DNA of 64,000 nucleotides from G963662905 sp963662905 (GCA_963662905.2 CAXXFD010000001.1:434001-498000), one strand, 5' to 3'. Shown: positions 1 to 9,256, numbered from the stretch's first letter. The notes: generated from the sequence alone by a model not told the origin. Translations and numbers: made by a program.

Positions 1-370
1 GAGTTCGTCTATAAAGTCTCCCGAAATTTCGGGATTGCTCAAAATCTAAATCCTCATCCCGTACCTACGGGACTGCGGTTTAGATTTTTCACACGTACTT
101 CGGCTGTGCTCAGCATAGCACCTTGAATTTGAACTTTATAGAGCAAACTCTCGACTCTGTGGACAAGCTCTAATTAGTTCTTGTCTATAAAGTACTGTGC
201 TTGATTCAGAATGTTCGAGGTCGAGGCATTCGCAGGGCTGAAAACAAGGAGTCCCGTACATACGGGATGACTTGTTTTTAGAACAAGAATAACGCTGAGA
301 TCGGACATTATGGACAAGCACTAAGTAGTTTCTGTCTATAAAATCGGGGTTCTGATTCAGAATATCTGAT
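1..370. repeat. interspersed intergenic repeat cluster, copy A
   Basis: This stretch has no credible gene. It contains blocks that recur near 46983-47205. Positions 17-36 (tctcccgaaatttcgggatt) match 47002-47021 with few changes. Positions 306-324 are the reverse complement of 46983-47001. Positions 166-222, around the core TATAAAGTACTGTGCTTGAT, are the reverse complement of 47161-47205. It also holds the ACTTCGGCTGTGCTCAGC motif near 98-115. Similar CTTCGnCTnCGCTCAG motifs are widespread between Bacteroidota genes. The role is unknown. Confidence 0.6.
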
Positions 371-437
371 TTCAACTCTTCCTTTGTTCAGAAAGCCCAC
401 AAGGTCAATTGCACAAACAGAAAATATTTTCAGTAGT

Positions 438-470
438 AAAAGGCGGCTTCGAAACCAGAAACCGCCTTTT
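438..470 (+). terminator. intrinsic terminator
   Basis: AAAAGGCGG and CCGCCTTTT form an inverted repeat with a short loop, and the right arm runs into T residues. It would end a plus-strand transcript that enters the window from the left. No gene is visible immediately upstream inside the window. Confidence 0.6.
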
Positions 471-928
471 TGTATTTGGAGTTGAGCCTGCCCAATGTGC
501 TCATCGCAAAAATTTATGAATACTGTGGCTTAAAAGGCAAGGCAACATTCCCCACTCAAAAACCATAGCAAGCCTCTGATCCATTACCCAAACAAGCTCC
601 TGGGGGTGTATTTCAATGAATTTTAACAGCAAATTAATAGTTACACTCAAAAGCCTTGCTACAGCCCACTTATATAAAAAGATATATATAACCAATAGCC
701 TCACAAATAGAATTATTTATTCATATAACAAGCTCATTATATGGGATTATTAATGATCAAATCAAAAAATTATAAAATTTTATGCAAAAATATTCGACAG
801 TATTACAGGAATATTATTACTTTTGGAGGCAACAATCCGGATTACAAACGTTCATTTTAGGAAAATTTTAAGCAAAACCTTAGGGGCATAAGCCTTATAA
901 GCAACAACCAAAATCAAAAATTGATATT
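471..928. other. gene-free AT-rich leader upstream of the first T9SS gene
   Basis: No supported coding region was seen. The sequence is AT-rich. At 818-825 it contains TACTTTTG, which fits the Bacteroidota -7 box TAnnTTTG, but no clear -33 TTTG box lies at the expected spacing. If used, it would give a leader of roughly 95 nt before the gene at 929. Confidence 0.4.
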
Positions 929-3900
929 ATGAAAAAAATCTTCTCCGTTCTGCTTTGCATTTTAACCATAAGCGGAACTATTAGCGCACAAACTGAATTT
1001 ACCGGGAGGTGGGTTATTTCGACGAACACTTCAAGTACAGATCAAGCACTGGAACTTATGTTCAACCTTGATGGCATCAGCCAGCAACAGACAATTAACA
1101 CTAATGCTACCACAAATGAAGAAAGAATGCTTGCCGCTGGTGTTTATTCCAAAAGTTACGATAAGAAATATCATTTACTGGACAACAAATTGTCATGGAA
1201 TAACGGAAATATTGACCAATTTATTAATTGGGGTGCAGCTACAACGCTAAAATATAATAATCAACAAGTAACCCTAATACCGGAACATCAAGATGAAAAC
1301 TTTGTTATTTATTCGACTTATCAGTCACCGGGCACATCAGAAAGAGATTTACTGATACAAAGAATATATGAAAATGGCGGAATGCCGGCATACGACTTAA
1401 ACCATATCATATTGACAACAGATTATAACCCCACGCCAATACATAGGTTGCCATTTGATTTTGCCATCACTGAGGAAATTGACGATGAAAGGTCCATTTT
1501 TGTCGTAGCCAATAATGCGACAGTTCATGGCGGCACTAATTATGGTTCTTCAATACTAAAATTCATAATTGATGAAAACGGCGTAAGCCCAACAAGTTGC
1601 GAGCAGGTTTTGCCTATAACAGGTACTCCATTCAACACACTGGACTTTGCTGCCTATACATTAGAGATAAAGCACATTAGCGGAGATGATTATTGGTTTG
1701 CATGGACTAGTGAAGATGACGATTATTGTGATAGGGTACTTGTATCCGATGGTGACAACTCCGGAAGCAATAATTTTATTTTTGATCTGAATTTGGGGCG
1801 AATTGGCGGAATAGAATACTCTAATCTATACCCTGGCTATATGTATGTTTCCACATCTAATAGTGGGATTATAAAACTCGACCTTAATTCCTATGGAAAC
1901 ATTACTTATACTAATATTTCAGACATTAATGAGTTTAACCATACCGACCTACAAAAAGGACCGGATGGCAACATTTATGCTGTGAACAATGATGGGAATA
2001 CTCTTGGACAAATTAGTGAACAAGATGGAACTTTTGACCCAACATATTACCCAATAAAAGTCAACGGGACAGAAAGGAATTTAAACACTTATAGAAATTT
2101 TGGACCATACCCTGGCATTAATTACTACAAACTCCCAAAAAACGACCGCACATATATCCCGATAACTGCTGAAGCAGACCTTACTCATGTAATATGTCCC
2201 GGAGATGAAACCGGAGAAGCTTTTGTGGAAGTTACTGCCGGTGATGGATACCCTTTTACTTTTATTTGGAAAAACGAAAAAGGACAGACAATAACAAATC
2301 ACATAACCAATACAGAAACCACCTCTCATATTACACATTTGTCCGAAGGAATATATACCTGCAAAATAACCGATGTAAACGGATATAAAGAAACCCTTGA
2401 AGTGGAAATATTGGTTACCAACGCCATTTATGACGAACTGGAACTGGTGGATATTACTTCTGATATGTCTAACCAGGAAATTTCATATCTTAAAGGTTTT
2501 GATATTCCCGGAGGCAATTTGGTTACATTAACAAATTGCACCCTCAAATTTGGCCCGGATGCAAAGCTTAGGGTAAAAAAGAATGCCAAATTGGTATTAA
2601 ACAACTGTATCCTTACACATGAAGACGCATGTGGAAATTATCTATGGCAGGGTATTGAAGTAGAAGGTGATAAGACTTTAAGTCAATACCCAACCATTGG
2701 ATCGGATAACCAGGGAAGGGTTGATTTAAATGATTGCACCATAAAAAATGCGGTTCGGGGAATTAATTTATGGATTCCGGGAAACTTAAATTCCACAGGT
2801 GGTATAGCCAAAGCAATTAACTCATCCTTCATTAATAATGTCCTCTCAGTCCGTTTTATGCCTTACAGAAACATGCTGGGGGTCAAAGAAGTGGATAACC
2901 TGAGCCTTTTTAAAGAATGCAACTTCGTAGTAAATAACCAAAACTTTTTCTACACAAATAATGACATGCAGAGCCAGAGGGCCTTTCATTATGAGTTAAG
3001 AGAGCTTGTATCCCTATGCCAGGTAAAAGGCATCCCATTTAAAGCCTGTAGCTTTGTGAACAATGCTACAATTGATATTTATGACTATAACAAAGGGATC
3101 ACATCCAGTGATGCAGGCTTTAAGATAGAACCATTATGTACCAGCATGTCAACACCTTGTCCGGATTATGACAGTTGTTATTTCTATGGCTTTTACAGAG
3201 CCATTAGCACATATACAAATCTTATAGGTGGGCTTTATGCTTATAGCGTAAACATGGCCAGCTTCCAAAACAATATGTATGGTGTTTATGATGATGGGGT
3301 AAATAATGCTACAATAATAAACTCAACTTTTGGAATTGGTGAAAATACTGTAGATGCCGCTACATGCCCAGAGCCTTTTGGAAATGGGATTTATATGAAG
3401 GAAAACTCTGATATTACCATCGAAAACAATGTTTTTGGAAAATACCCTTCTGCACCGGCTAATACAAAAACAAGGGGGATACTCTTAGATCGGGCACAGA
3501 TCGTACTGGATATAATTTATCGAAACACCTTAAATGGACTAACTATTGGAAACCATACGATTGGAAACTGCAGATATCGCAATGATGATAATTGTGGCCC
3601 CCGCTATTTGTGCAACAATAATTATAATAATACCAACGATTTCTGGGTAGCTAACTATAACCCAGATACAACTATAAAAGACGCAAAAATATACACCAAT
3701 CAAGGCGAATTTAATAAGCCATCCCGTAACACCTTCAGTTCAACAGCAGATTACCATATCATCAATGAAGGTAAAGCAAAAATAAATTATTATTACTATC
3801 AACCAAATTACTTAACCGAGAAACCGGACACTACCAATAGATGTTATGACAATCGTTATATTGATATAATGCACACCAATTATACCAATCAGTGTACGGA

Positions 3901-5077
3901 TAATTTTGGTGGTGGTAGTGGTGGCGGGATTCTGCTTTCTGATGCGGGAAAACAGCAGGAAGAAAGCAATTATGCCAATGCACTCAGCAATTACCAATCA
4001 GTAGAAAGCATTTATGAAAATTACAAAGATGGCGGAAGCACGCCCCAGGAACTGATGGATGTGGAAGCCGCGCAGCCTAATGATATGTGGGCTTTAAGGG
4101 CACAGCTTTTGGGACATTCGCCCCATCTTTCGCAGGAAGTGCTGATAAAAACATCCGACCGTACCGATGTATTCCCCGAATCTGTGCTTTTTGATATCCT
4201 GGCGGCCAATCCCGATGAGCTAAAGAAAAAAGAGCTGCTGGACTATCTGGAAGAGAAAGAAGACCCTCTTCCAAACTATATGATTGCTTTGCTCCGTGAT
4301 ATAGCCAAAGACACTACTTATAAAACTTCATTGCTGCGCCATATGCGGAACCACAGTTCAGATTATTATGCCGCTGCCCAAAACATTATACGCAGCCTTT
4401 TGTATGCCGATACCCTGGACTTTCAGGAACTGCGCAATTGGTACGACAATAAAGGGGGATTAAACTCTGACTACCATATTGCACGGACATATCTACATGA
4501 AGGGGATTACAGCTCTGCCATCAGCTTACTGGACATGCTGCCTGCCCTTTATGAAATAGAAGGTGAAGGCTTGATCGAGCACAACAACTACAAACAAATG
4601 ATAGAAATGCGCCACAATTGGGATCTTGCAGGGATTGAAGAATTCCAATTAGATAGCCTAAGAATTGATACCCTGGCCAATATTGCCGATACCGCACGCG
4701 GAATGGCCGGAGCAATGGCGCGTGGTTTATTGGAGTTTGCTTATGGCTATCATTTTCCCAACTGCATCGCTTGTGGCAACCAAAATAAAGACAGAAAATT
4801 AGGCAATTCGCAAACAACGGGCAACAAGCCTGCAAAAATCCAGCTTAGTGTCAGCCCCAACCCGGCCAATACATGGGTTCGGTTCAAGTATGAACTAAAA
4901 AACCAGGCTGTTATAGTTGTACATAACAATTCCGGCCAGTCGGTTGCAGAAATTGCCTTGGATCCGGGCAAAAAAGAATATGTGTGGGATACCCGTGCCC
5001 TTGCATCTGGTTTGTACTATTACATAATGGAAGCAAATGGCCAAATATCATCCGGCAGTTTCATTATAAATCATTAA
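929..5077 (+). CDS. large secreted T9SS protein with SprB-like repeat and beta-helix region
   Basis: This is a 1382-residue protein predicted to be exported by Sec and then by T9SS to the cell surface. It begins with a clear signal peptide (MKKIFSVLLCILTISG, cleaved near SAQ). Residues about 30-400 look like a repetitive all-beta domain. Residues about 415-495 resemble a SprB-like adhesin repeat (ADLTHVICPGDETGEAFVEV ... GIYTCKITDVNG). Residues about 500-950 are rich in Asn and short beta turns, as in parallel beta-helix proteins. A charged, helical stretch follows at about 1060-1300. The last 75 residues carry a type A sorting domain (SVSPNPANTW ... SGSFIINH). The exact ligand or activity is not recognisable. 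A 3'-terminal duplicate lies at 6903-7402. Confidence 0.85.
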   Translation: MKKIFSVLLCILTISGTISAQTEFTGRWVISTNTSSTDQALELMFNLDGISQQQTINTNATTNEERMLAAGVYSKSYDKKYHLLDNKLSWNNGNIDQFINWGAATTLKYNNQQVTLIPEHQDENFVIYSTYQSPGTSERDLLIQRIYENGGMPAYDLNHIILTTDYNPTPIHRLPFDFAITEEIDDERSIFVVANNATVHGGTNYGSSILKFIIDENGVSPTSCEQVLPITGTPFNTLDFAAYTLEIKHISGDDYWFAWTSEDDDYCDRVLVSDGDNSGSNNFIFDLNLGRIGGIEYSNLYPGYMYVSTSNSGIIKLDLNSYGNITYTNISDINEFNHTDLQKGPDGNIYAVNNDGNTLGQISEQDGTFDPTYYPIKVNGTERNLNTYRNFGPYPGINYYKLPKNDRTYIPITAEADLTHVICPGDETGEAFVEVTAGDGYPFTFIWKNEKGQTITNHITNTETTSHITHLSEGIYTCKITDVNGYKETLEVEILVTNAIYDELELVDITSDMSNQEISYLKGFDIPGGNLVTLTNCTLKFGPDAKLRVKKNAKLVLNNCILTHEDACGNYLWQGIEVEGDKTLSQYPTIGSDNQGRVDLNDCTIKNAVRGINLWIPGNLNSTGGIAKAINSSFINNVLSVRFMPYRNMLGVKEVDNLSLFKECNFVVNNQNFFYTNNDMQSQRAFHYELRELVSLCQVKGIPFKACSFVNNATIDIYDYNKGITSSDAGFKIEPLCTSMSTPCPDYDSCYFYGFYRAISTYTNLIGGLYAYSVNMASFQNNMYGVYDDGVNNATIINSTFGIGENTVDAATCPEPFGNGIYMKENSDITIENNVFGKYPSAPANTKTRGILLDRAQIVLDIIYRNTLNGLTIGNHTIGNCRYRNDDNCGPRYLCNNNYNNTNDFWVANYNPDTTIKDAKIYTNQGEFNKPSRNTFSSTADYHIINEGKAKINYYYYQPNYLTEKPDTTNRCYDNRYIDIMHTNYTNQCTDNFGGGSGGGILLSDAGKQQEESNYANALSNYQSVESIYENYKDGGSTPQELMDVEAAQPNDMWALRAQLLGHSPHLSQEVLIKTSDRTDVFPESVLFDILAANPDELKKKELLDYLEEKEDPLPNYMIALLRDIAKDTTYKTSLLRHMRNHSSDYYAAAQNIIRSLLYADTLDFQELRNWYDNKGGLNSDYHIARTYLHEGDYSSAISLLDMLPALYEIEGEGLIEHNNYKQMIEMRHNWDLAGIEEFQLDSLRIDTLANIADTARGMAGAMARGLLEFAYGYHFPNCIACGNQNKDRKLGNSQTTGNKPAKIQLSVSPNPANTWVRFKYELKNQAVIVVHNNSGQSVAEIALDPGKKEYVWDTRALASGLYYYIMEANGQISSGSFIINH

Positions 5078-5093
5078 TTTTATAAAAATTCTT

Positions 5094-5121
5094 AGGCATA
5101 GGGCAAATCTGTCCTATGCTT
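5094..5121 (+). terminator. hairpin after the first T9SS gene
   Basis: GCATAGG (5096-5102) pairs with CCTATGC (5113-5119), and flanking wobble pairs extend the stem. It lies 20 nt after the stop codon. A related hairpin follows the truncated duplicate at 7417-7441, so the 3' flank was copied along with the gene end. Confidence 0.55.
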
Positions 5122-5141
5122 AAGCTTTAAAAACCATTACT

Positions 5142-6746
5142 ATGAATAAGTTCATATATAGTATATTAATATCGTTTTGTTTTGTTGTATCAAACAGCAT
5201 GGCCCAACTCCCCATTGTAGAAACCAATTTTAACTGGCAGAACTGCTTTAGGGCATCATATTATCAAGGAGGATTTGTTTCTGCCAACAATGGTTATTAT
5301 TTAATCTCCGGAATGAAAGGCTCAGACACTATGTTAATAAATAATTTCCATGGGGGGACAGGGGATATTTTATTGATTCACACCGATTCCCTCGGCAATG
5401 TTTTATGGAAAAAATGCTATGGTGGTTCAAAACTTGATTGGGCATGGAGCATGATCCCCTCATCAGACGGGCATATGTTCCTCATAGGCTTTACCGAATC
5501 CGATGACGGGGACATACAAAGCCGGCAATGGGACGGAACGCTTTTTTGGGTTATTAAGACTGATTATAAAGGGGATATCATTTGGGAAAAAACTTTCGGT
5601 GTGGAACCCGGAACAGGTTTAGACCTTAGAAGTGCGCTGGCTTTACCAGATGGGGGGATTGTTGTTTCATCGGTTATACAAGGAAAGAGCGGGGACGTTA
5701 GCCAGTATTTTGGCGGCATAGACATATGGACGGTTAGGCTGAGCCCACAAGGCGAAATGCTCTGGGAAAAAACTTTCGGTAACGATGGCCAATGGGACAA
5801 CCTGCAACGAATGATCCTGACCGATGATGGAAATATACTTTGTGCCGCGGGGGCCAGCAAAGGGGGCGGAATGGTGGACTGCACATTGCCCACACCCGAA
5901 TTTTATAATGTCTGGCTTTATGAAATAGACCTGGACGGAAATATGCTCTGGCAGCAATGCTATGGCGGAAGCAATAATGATTCCCCAAAAACCGTTGTTC
6001 AGTCCGGGGGTAAAATAATAGTTGGGGTTGCATCTAGCTCATGGGATGGAGATATTGTCAACCAGCATGGCGGCGATGATTTTTGGTTGTTTGAAATTGA
6101 TAACAATGGCGCAATAGAATGGTCAAACTGCCTTGGGGGAAGTTATTATGATTTTCCCACGGAAATATTCCCTTTATCCGATGGTGGATATATGGTTGTA
6201 GGATATGCGGGTTCAACTGACGGGGACGTTGCCTCTGTTGGAGGAGCATGGCATAATAAAAAACTTTGGTTTGTAAAAATAAACGAAGAAGGTATTGGCC
6301 AATGGCAGAGAACCATTCGTTCCCGCAAACATTTTGATATCATGCACCCATCCTTCATTTTACAAAAAAACGATAATACCTATGTAGTGGCACAGGAGAT
6401 TACTCAGGGGGGGCCAGATATTTGTTGCCCGGGCGCTACACCCGCTGACACAACCCCTTATATTTGGATGTTTGAAATAGAATTCACAGATCAATTTGTA
6501 TCTGTAAATGAACTGCACGGCCAAAGCCTTAATGTAAGCCCCAACCCTGCCAAAGACTTAATGATGTTTGAGCTGCCTGCCATTGGGGAGCTGTGCGTTT
6601 ATTCGGTTTCGGGGCATATGCTGCACAAAGCGCACTGCCTGGCCGGGGATTATCATTACAATTGCGGCCATTTAAGCCCGGGGGTGTATTTCTACACTTA
6701 TATGATGGATGAGGCTTTGCTGCATGGGAAGGTGGTGGTGGAATAG
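5142..6746 (+). CDS. secreted T9SS protein with beta-propeller-like repeats
   Basis: This 534-residue protein has a signal peptide (MNKFIYSILISFCFVVSNSM, cleavage near AQL). Residues about 60-440 are built of repeats around Trp and Gly-Gly, such as WKKCYGGSKLDWAWS, WEKTFG, WQQCYGGSNNDSP and WSNCLGGSYYDFP. Each repeat is followed by a DGD turn. The pattern is typical of secreted Bacteroidota beta-propellers. The C-terminus (LNVSPNPAKDLMMFELP ... HGKVVVE) is a T9SS type A sorting domain. It follows the 929-5077 gene after 64 nt in the same orientation, possibly after partial termination. No enzymatic motif was seen. A binding or surface structural role is an inference. Confidence 0.8.
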   Translation: MNKFIYSILISFCFVVSNSMAQLPIVETNFNWQNCFRASYYQGGFVSANNGYYLISGMKGSDTMLINNFHGGTGDILLIHTDSLGNVLWKKCYGGSKLDWAWSMIPSSDGHMFLIGFTESDDGDIQSRQWDGTLFWVIKTDYKGDIIWEKTFGVEPGTGLDLRSALALPDGGIVVSSVIQGKSGDVSQYFGGIDIWTVRLSPQGEMLWEKTFGNDGQWDNLQRMILTDDGNILCAAGASKGGGMVDCTLPTPEFYNVWLYEIDLDGNMLWQQCYGGSNNDSPKTVVQSGGKIIVGVASSSWDGDIVNQHGGDDFWLFEIDNNGAIEWSNCLGGSYYDFPTEIFPLSDGGYMVVGYAGSTDGDVASVGGAWHNKKLWFVKINEEGIGQWQRTIRSRKHFDIMHPSFILQKNDNTYVVAQEITQGGPDICCPGATPADTTPYIWMFEIEFTDQFVSVNELHGQSLNVSPNPAKDLMMFELPAIGELCVYSVSGHMLHKAHCLAGDYHYNCGHLSPGVYFYTYMMDEALLHGKVVVE

Positions 6747-6853
6747 CCTCGGCTCCGCTCGGCTGCCTTAAATTGATGATTTCTATTCAGCGCAAGCTGC
6801 TCGAGGACCTTGGATTGAGGTTGAATACTTAAAATTAAGGTCCCTGAGCGTAA

Positions 6854-7402
6854 TTGAAGGGCCGCTTTATAAGACAAAAAACAAAGGAAATTAACGATAA
6901 CCCAAACTACAAACAAATGATAGAAATGCGCCACAATTGGGATCTTGCAGGGATTGAAGAATTCCAATTAGATAGCCTAAGAATTGATACCCTGGCCAAT
7001 ATTTCCGATACCGCACGCGGAATGGCCGGAGCCATGGCGCGTGGTTTATTGGAATACGCCTATGGCTATCATTTTGTACACTGCACCGAATGTGGGAACC
7101 AAAACAAAGACAGCGAAATAAAAGGCTGGAACATGCCTGATAGTAGATCTGCAAAAGCCCAACTTGAAGTCAGTCCCAACCCGGCCAATACATGGATCAG
7201 GTTTAAGTATGAACTCCCTGAAAACAGTATGGCTATTATCCGCATTTCCAATGCAAATGGCCAAACAATTGCAGAACTGAACCTGCAATCCGGCATGAAG
7301 GAATATGTTTGGGATGTACGAAACATTCCATCCGGAACTTATTACTACCATATGGATGCCAATAATCAAATTGCTTCGGGCACTTTTATTATTAATCATT
7401 AA
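6854..7402 (+). pseudogene. truncated duplicate of the 3' end of the 929-5077 gene
   Basis: From about 6903 the sequence is almost identical for 150 bp to 4588-4734 (protein stretch NYKQMIEMRHNWDLAGIEEF onward). It then diverges moderately through the T9SS sorting domain (LEVSPNPANTWIRFKYE ... SGTFIINH). The open frame begins at 6854 (MKGRFIRQ), but its first 16 codons do not match the parent, and there is no signal peptide. The product could not be exported, so it is best read as a gene fragment left by segmental duplication. Positions 6747-6853 before it hold CTCGGCTCCGCTCGG-type intergenic repeat motifs. Confidence 0.75.
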
Positions 7403-7416
7403 TTTTACAAAAATTA

Positions 7417-7441
7417 GGCACAGGGCAATATGCCCTGTGCC
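7417..7441 (+). terminator. perfect 11-bp hairpin
   Basis: GGCACAGGGCA (7417-7427) and TGCCCTGTGCC (7431-7441) form a perfect stem with a 3-nt loop. It lies 14 nt past the stop of the duplicated gene end and directly abuts the left end of the IS4-type element. It is homologous in position to the hairpin at 5094-5121. Confidence 0.6.
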
Positions 7442-7452
7442 CTCGAGTTTGG

Positions 7453-8904
7453 CTAATTTCTAACAAAAAAAGGTGCTAAAACACTAAGGTTTTTTTTATT
7501 TTGATGGCTTTGTGACCCGATATATTTGTTCACGAAGTCATCGAAATTCATTCCAACTGCTTTTGCATGCAGATGGGCTCTGATATTGTTAAGTATATCA
7601 CCGGTAGTTATGCGGTTTTTATTTTTATTAGGATACCATTTTGGCCTTGGGATAGTGTGATTATTTGATTTTTGATAAGCTCTGTGGCTGGCAATATGTA
7701 ACAAGGCGTAAGTGGCCGCTATAAAGGCAGGGACATTTTCTGCCGATTTGTTGTTTCTTACTTGTGCTTGGCCACATCCCATCATCAACTTTTGTTCACG
7801 GAAGTTGACCTCTATTTCCCATCTCCATAAGTAAGATTGGAGGAGTGTCTGCAGATCTAATCCTGTGTCCGAACAAATAAGATAAGCTGGTTGACGGTAG
7901 AGTATTTTTGATCCTTTGCTAAGCCTGTAACCTAGAGGCCGTATTACCACTAACTTCAGGTCGTGATCTTGTCCAGCGGATTTCCAACGTACATTGTTGA
8001 CTACTTTCACATTAAAATCATGCGTTTTTCCTGCTGCCCAAGCTTTTACTTCTTGCCATTCATACTGGTCTGACTGTCGGATCTGCTCTGGTGTTGGCAG
8101 TTGTTCTCCATAAACGCGTTTGCGCCCTTTTAGGGGTTGTTTTTCTGGGATTGCAAATAATTTCGTGTCTTTTCTGATTCTGCCGATCAAGGTAACCCTT
8201 TGCGGTAGGTTTTTAAGCACTTCGCTATTTGTATAACTCCCATCAACACTCATGATAAGTTTTTTGCCCGCTGCCCCTTGGATATCTAAATTTTCCCTGA
8301 GTAATTTGATTCGCTCACTGCCCTGTTTGCTTAGTTTGGCTATTTTCTTTTCTTCCTTATACTTTTCGATCTCTTGCTGCCCTGCATTTTTCTTTGGGCG
8401 AAGTACTGTTGGGCAATGATGAAAATCCACAGGGATAGCCCTGGATTGACCTGCCTCGCCTTCAATTGGCAGGGCCATTGAAATCTGGATAAAGCGTTGG
8501 CCCCAAATAAAATTAGTATGAAAAGGCGGCCCTAATGGGTCTCTTCTCCATGCAGTACCAGGTATCTTTTTCCCAGTTTTTTTAACTATTGTATCGTCCA
8601 TCTGTGCATAAATATTACTGCATCCTGACGTTTCTTTTAGAACATTGGCTTGTGCAACATTCATGATTTTCTCAATGTCAATCCGGCCCTGGCTAAATAG
8701 CCGGTAGGCTGATGTCCAATCCTGAAACTGGTTCCCTGACGCAGACAGTATCCCTGTTAATGTATGGCGACCCAAGCAATTTAGGCTCCCATACATAAGT
8801 TCCCTTGCTCGTTTCCAGGCCCCATGATTTGGAAAGGCAGAATAACATTCGTTTATCAAACTGTCCAGTTCATCAATCAGGTTTTTTGAGTTTTTTTTTA
8901 TCAT
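7453..8904 (-). CDS. IS4-superfamily DDE transposase
   Basis: This 483-residue transposase catalyses cut-and-paste movement of the host element. The first catalytic Asp is in MDDTIVKK, the second in SVDGSYTNSEVL, and the Glu is in YLWRWEIEVNFREQK. That last motif matches the IS4 signature Y-2-R-3-E-6-K exactly. I chose the ATG at 8904 (MIKKNSKNLIDEL). The frame is open upstream to 9003, but that part overlaps the AbrB-like gene in another frame. With this start the two genes overlap by 32 nt, which suggests translational coupling. The overlap contains a run of nine A residues. Confidence 0.85.
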   Translation of the reverse strand: MIKKNSKNLIDELDSLINECYSAFPNHGAWKRARELMYGSLNCLGRHTLTGILSASGNQFQDWTSAYRLFSQGRIDIEKIMNVAQANVLKETSGCSNIYAQMDDTIVKKTGKKIPGTAWRRDPLGPPFHTNFIWGQRFIQISMALPIEGEAGQSRAIPVDFHHCPTVLRPKKNAGQQEIEKYKEEKKIAKLSKQGSERIKLLRENLDIQGAAGKKLIMSVDGSYTNSEVLKNLPQRVTLIGRIRKDTKLFAIPEKQPLKGRKRVYGEQLPTPEQIRQSDQYEWQEVKAWAAGKTHDFNVKVVNNVRWKSAGQDHDLKLVVIRPLGYRLSKGSKILYRQPAYLICSDTGLDLQTLLQSYLWRWEIEVNFREQKLMMGCGQAQVRNNKSAENVPAFIAATYALLHIASHRAYQKSNNHTIPRPKWYPNKNKNRITTGDILNNIRAHLHAKAVGMNFDDFVNKYIGSQSHQNKKNLSVLAPFFVRN

Positions 8905-9079
8905 CCGGTTCAATCGGATTGGGCCTTTTAAGTACCATTTTACTTTTGTCCTCAATAACCCATTCGACAACTTCTCCTTTCTCGAATTCCATTGCTTGTG
9001 CAACTGCCGATGGGAAGTTAATGTACCATTGTTCGCTGGCCACTCTTTTAATTAATTGAATTTTTGTTGGATATCCCAT
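8873..9079 (-). CDS. AbrB/SpoVT-like small DNA-binding protein of the IS
   Basis: This 68-residue protein (MGYPTKIQLIKRVASEQWYI...) resembles the swapped-hairpin AbrB fold: short beta strands, the FPSAVAQAMEFEKGEVVEW pattern, then a Lys-rich tail. It lies directly upstream of, and overlaps, the transposase start. By position it probably regulates or assists the transposase. It could be mistaken for a MazE-type antitoxin, but no toxin gene accompanies it. A -7 box TATCTTTG (plus strand 9118-9125) lies about 39 nt upstream of the start. Confidence 0.65.
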   Translation of the reverse strand: MGYPTKIQLIKRVASEQWYINFPSAVAQAMEFEKGEVVEWVIEDKSKMVLKRPNPIEPDDKKKLKKPD

Positions 9080-9117
9080 AATTGCTAATTTTAAATTACT
9101 AGTTATACAACTAGATT

Positions 9118-9125
9118 CAAAGATA
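9118..9125 (-). promoter_or_regulatory. candidate -7 box of the IS4-type element
   Basis: On the minus strand this reads TATCTTTG, a match to Bacteroidota TAnnTTTG. It is placed to transcribe the AbrB-like gene and transposase. No convincing -33 box was seen. Confidence 0.4.
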
Positions 9126-9126
9126 T

Positions 9127-9165
9127 AAAAAAAGTCAAAAGAGTGTATGCCTTTTGACTTTTTTT
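9127..9165. terminator. bidirectional hairpin at the right end of the IS
   Basis: AAAAAAAGTCAAAAG (9127-9141) pairs with CTTTTGACTTTTTTT (9151-9165) around a 9-nt loop, with A and T tracts on both sides. It can terminate in either direction, and probably shields the transposase genes from outside transcription. Confidence 0.6.
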
Positions 9166-9189
9166 TATCTAGTTAAATCCAAACTCAAG

Positions 9190-9218
9190 TCATCGGATGA
9201 CTTTGAGTCATCCGATGA
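9190..9218. repeat. perfect 13-bp palindrome flanking the IS end
   Basis: TCATCGGATGACT (9190-9202) and AGTCATCCGATGA (9206-9218) form a perfect inverted repeat with a TTG loop. A third partial copy, CATCCGATGAG, lies at about 9230-9240. It is directly outside the right end of the IS4-type element. Its origin is unclear. Confidence 0.6.
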
Positions 9219-9256
9219 GAGGAAAGGACCATCCGATGAGTGAACCGCCCCACAGC

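Larger units (their letters stand above)
7442..9189 (-). mobile_element. IS4-type insertion sequence with AbrB-like accessory gene
   Basis: The ends carry a short inverted repeat: CTCGAGTTTGG at 7442-7452, and CCAAACTCAAG at 9179-9189 whose complement is CTTGAGTTTGG. A-rich stretches follow inside both ends. The element carries a DDE transposase with the IS4 YREK signature and a small overlapping AbrB-like gene. I see no target-site duplication, so the flanks may have rearranged since insertion. Confidence 0.75.

Noticed and set aside
501..704. Minus-strand open frame in the leader region
   Set aside because: It is AT-rich, with no recognisable domain or start context, and lies between a terminator and a promoter-like region.
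8873..8904. Standard -1 programmed frameshift into the transposase
   Set aside because: The transposase frame is +1 relative to the small gene, so a -1 shift would not reach it. Transcript slippage or restart remains possible.
8873..9079. MazE-type antitoxin of a toxin-antitoxin pair
   Set aside because: No toxin gene is adjacent; the gene lies inside the IS ends and overlaps the transposase.
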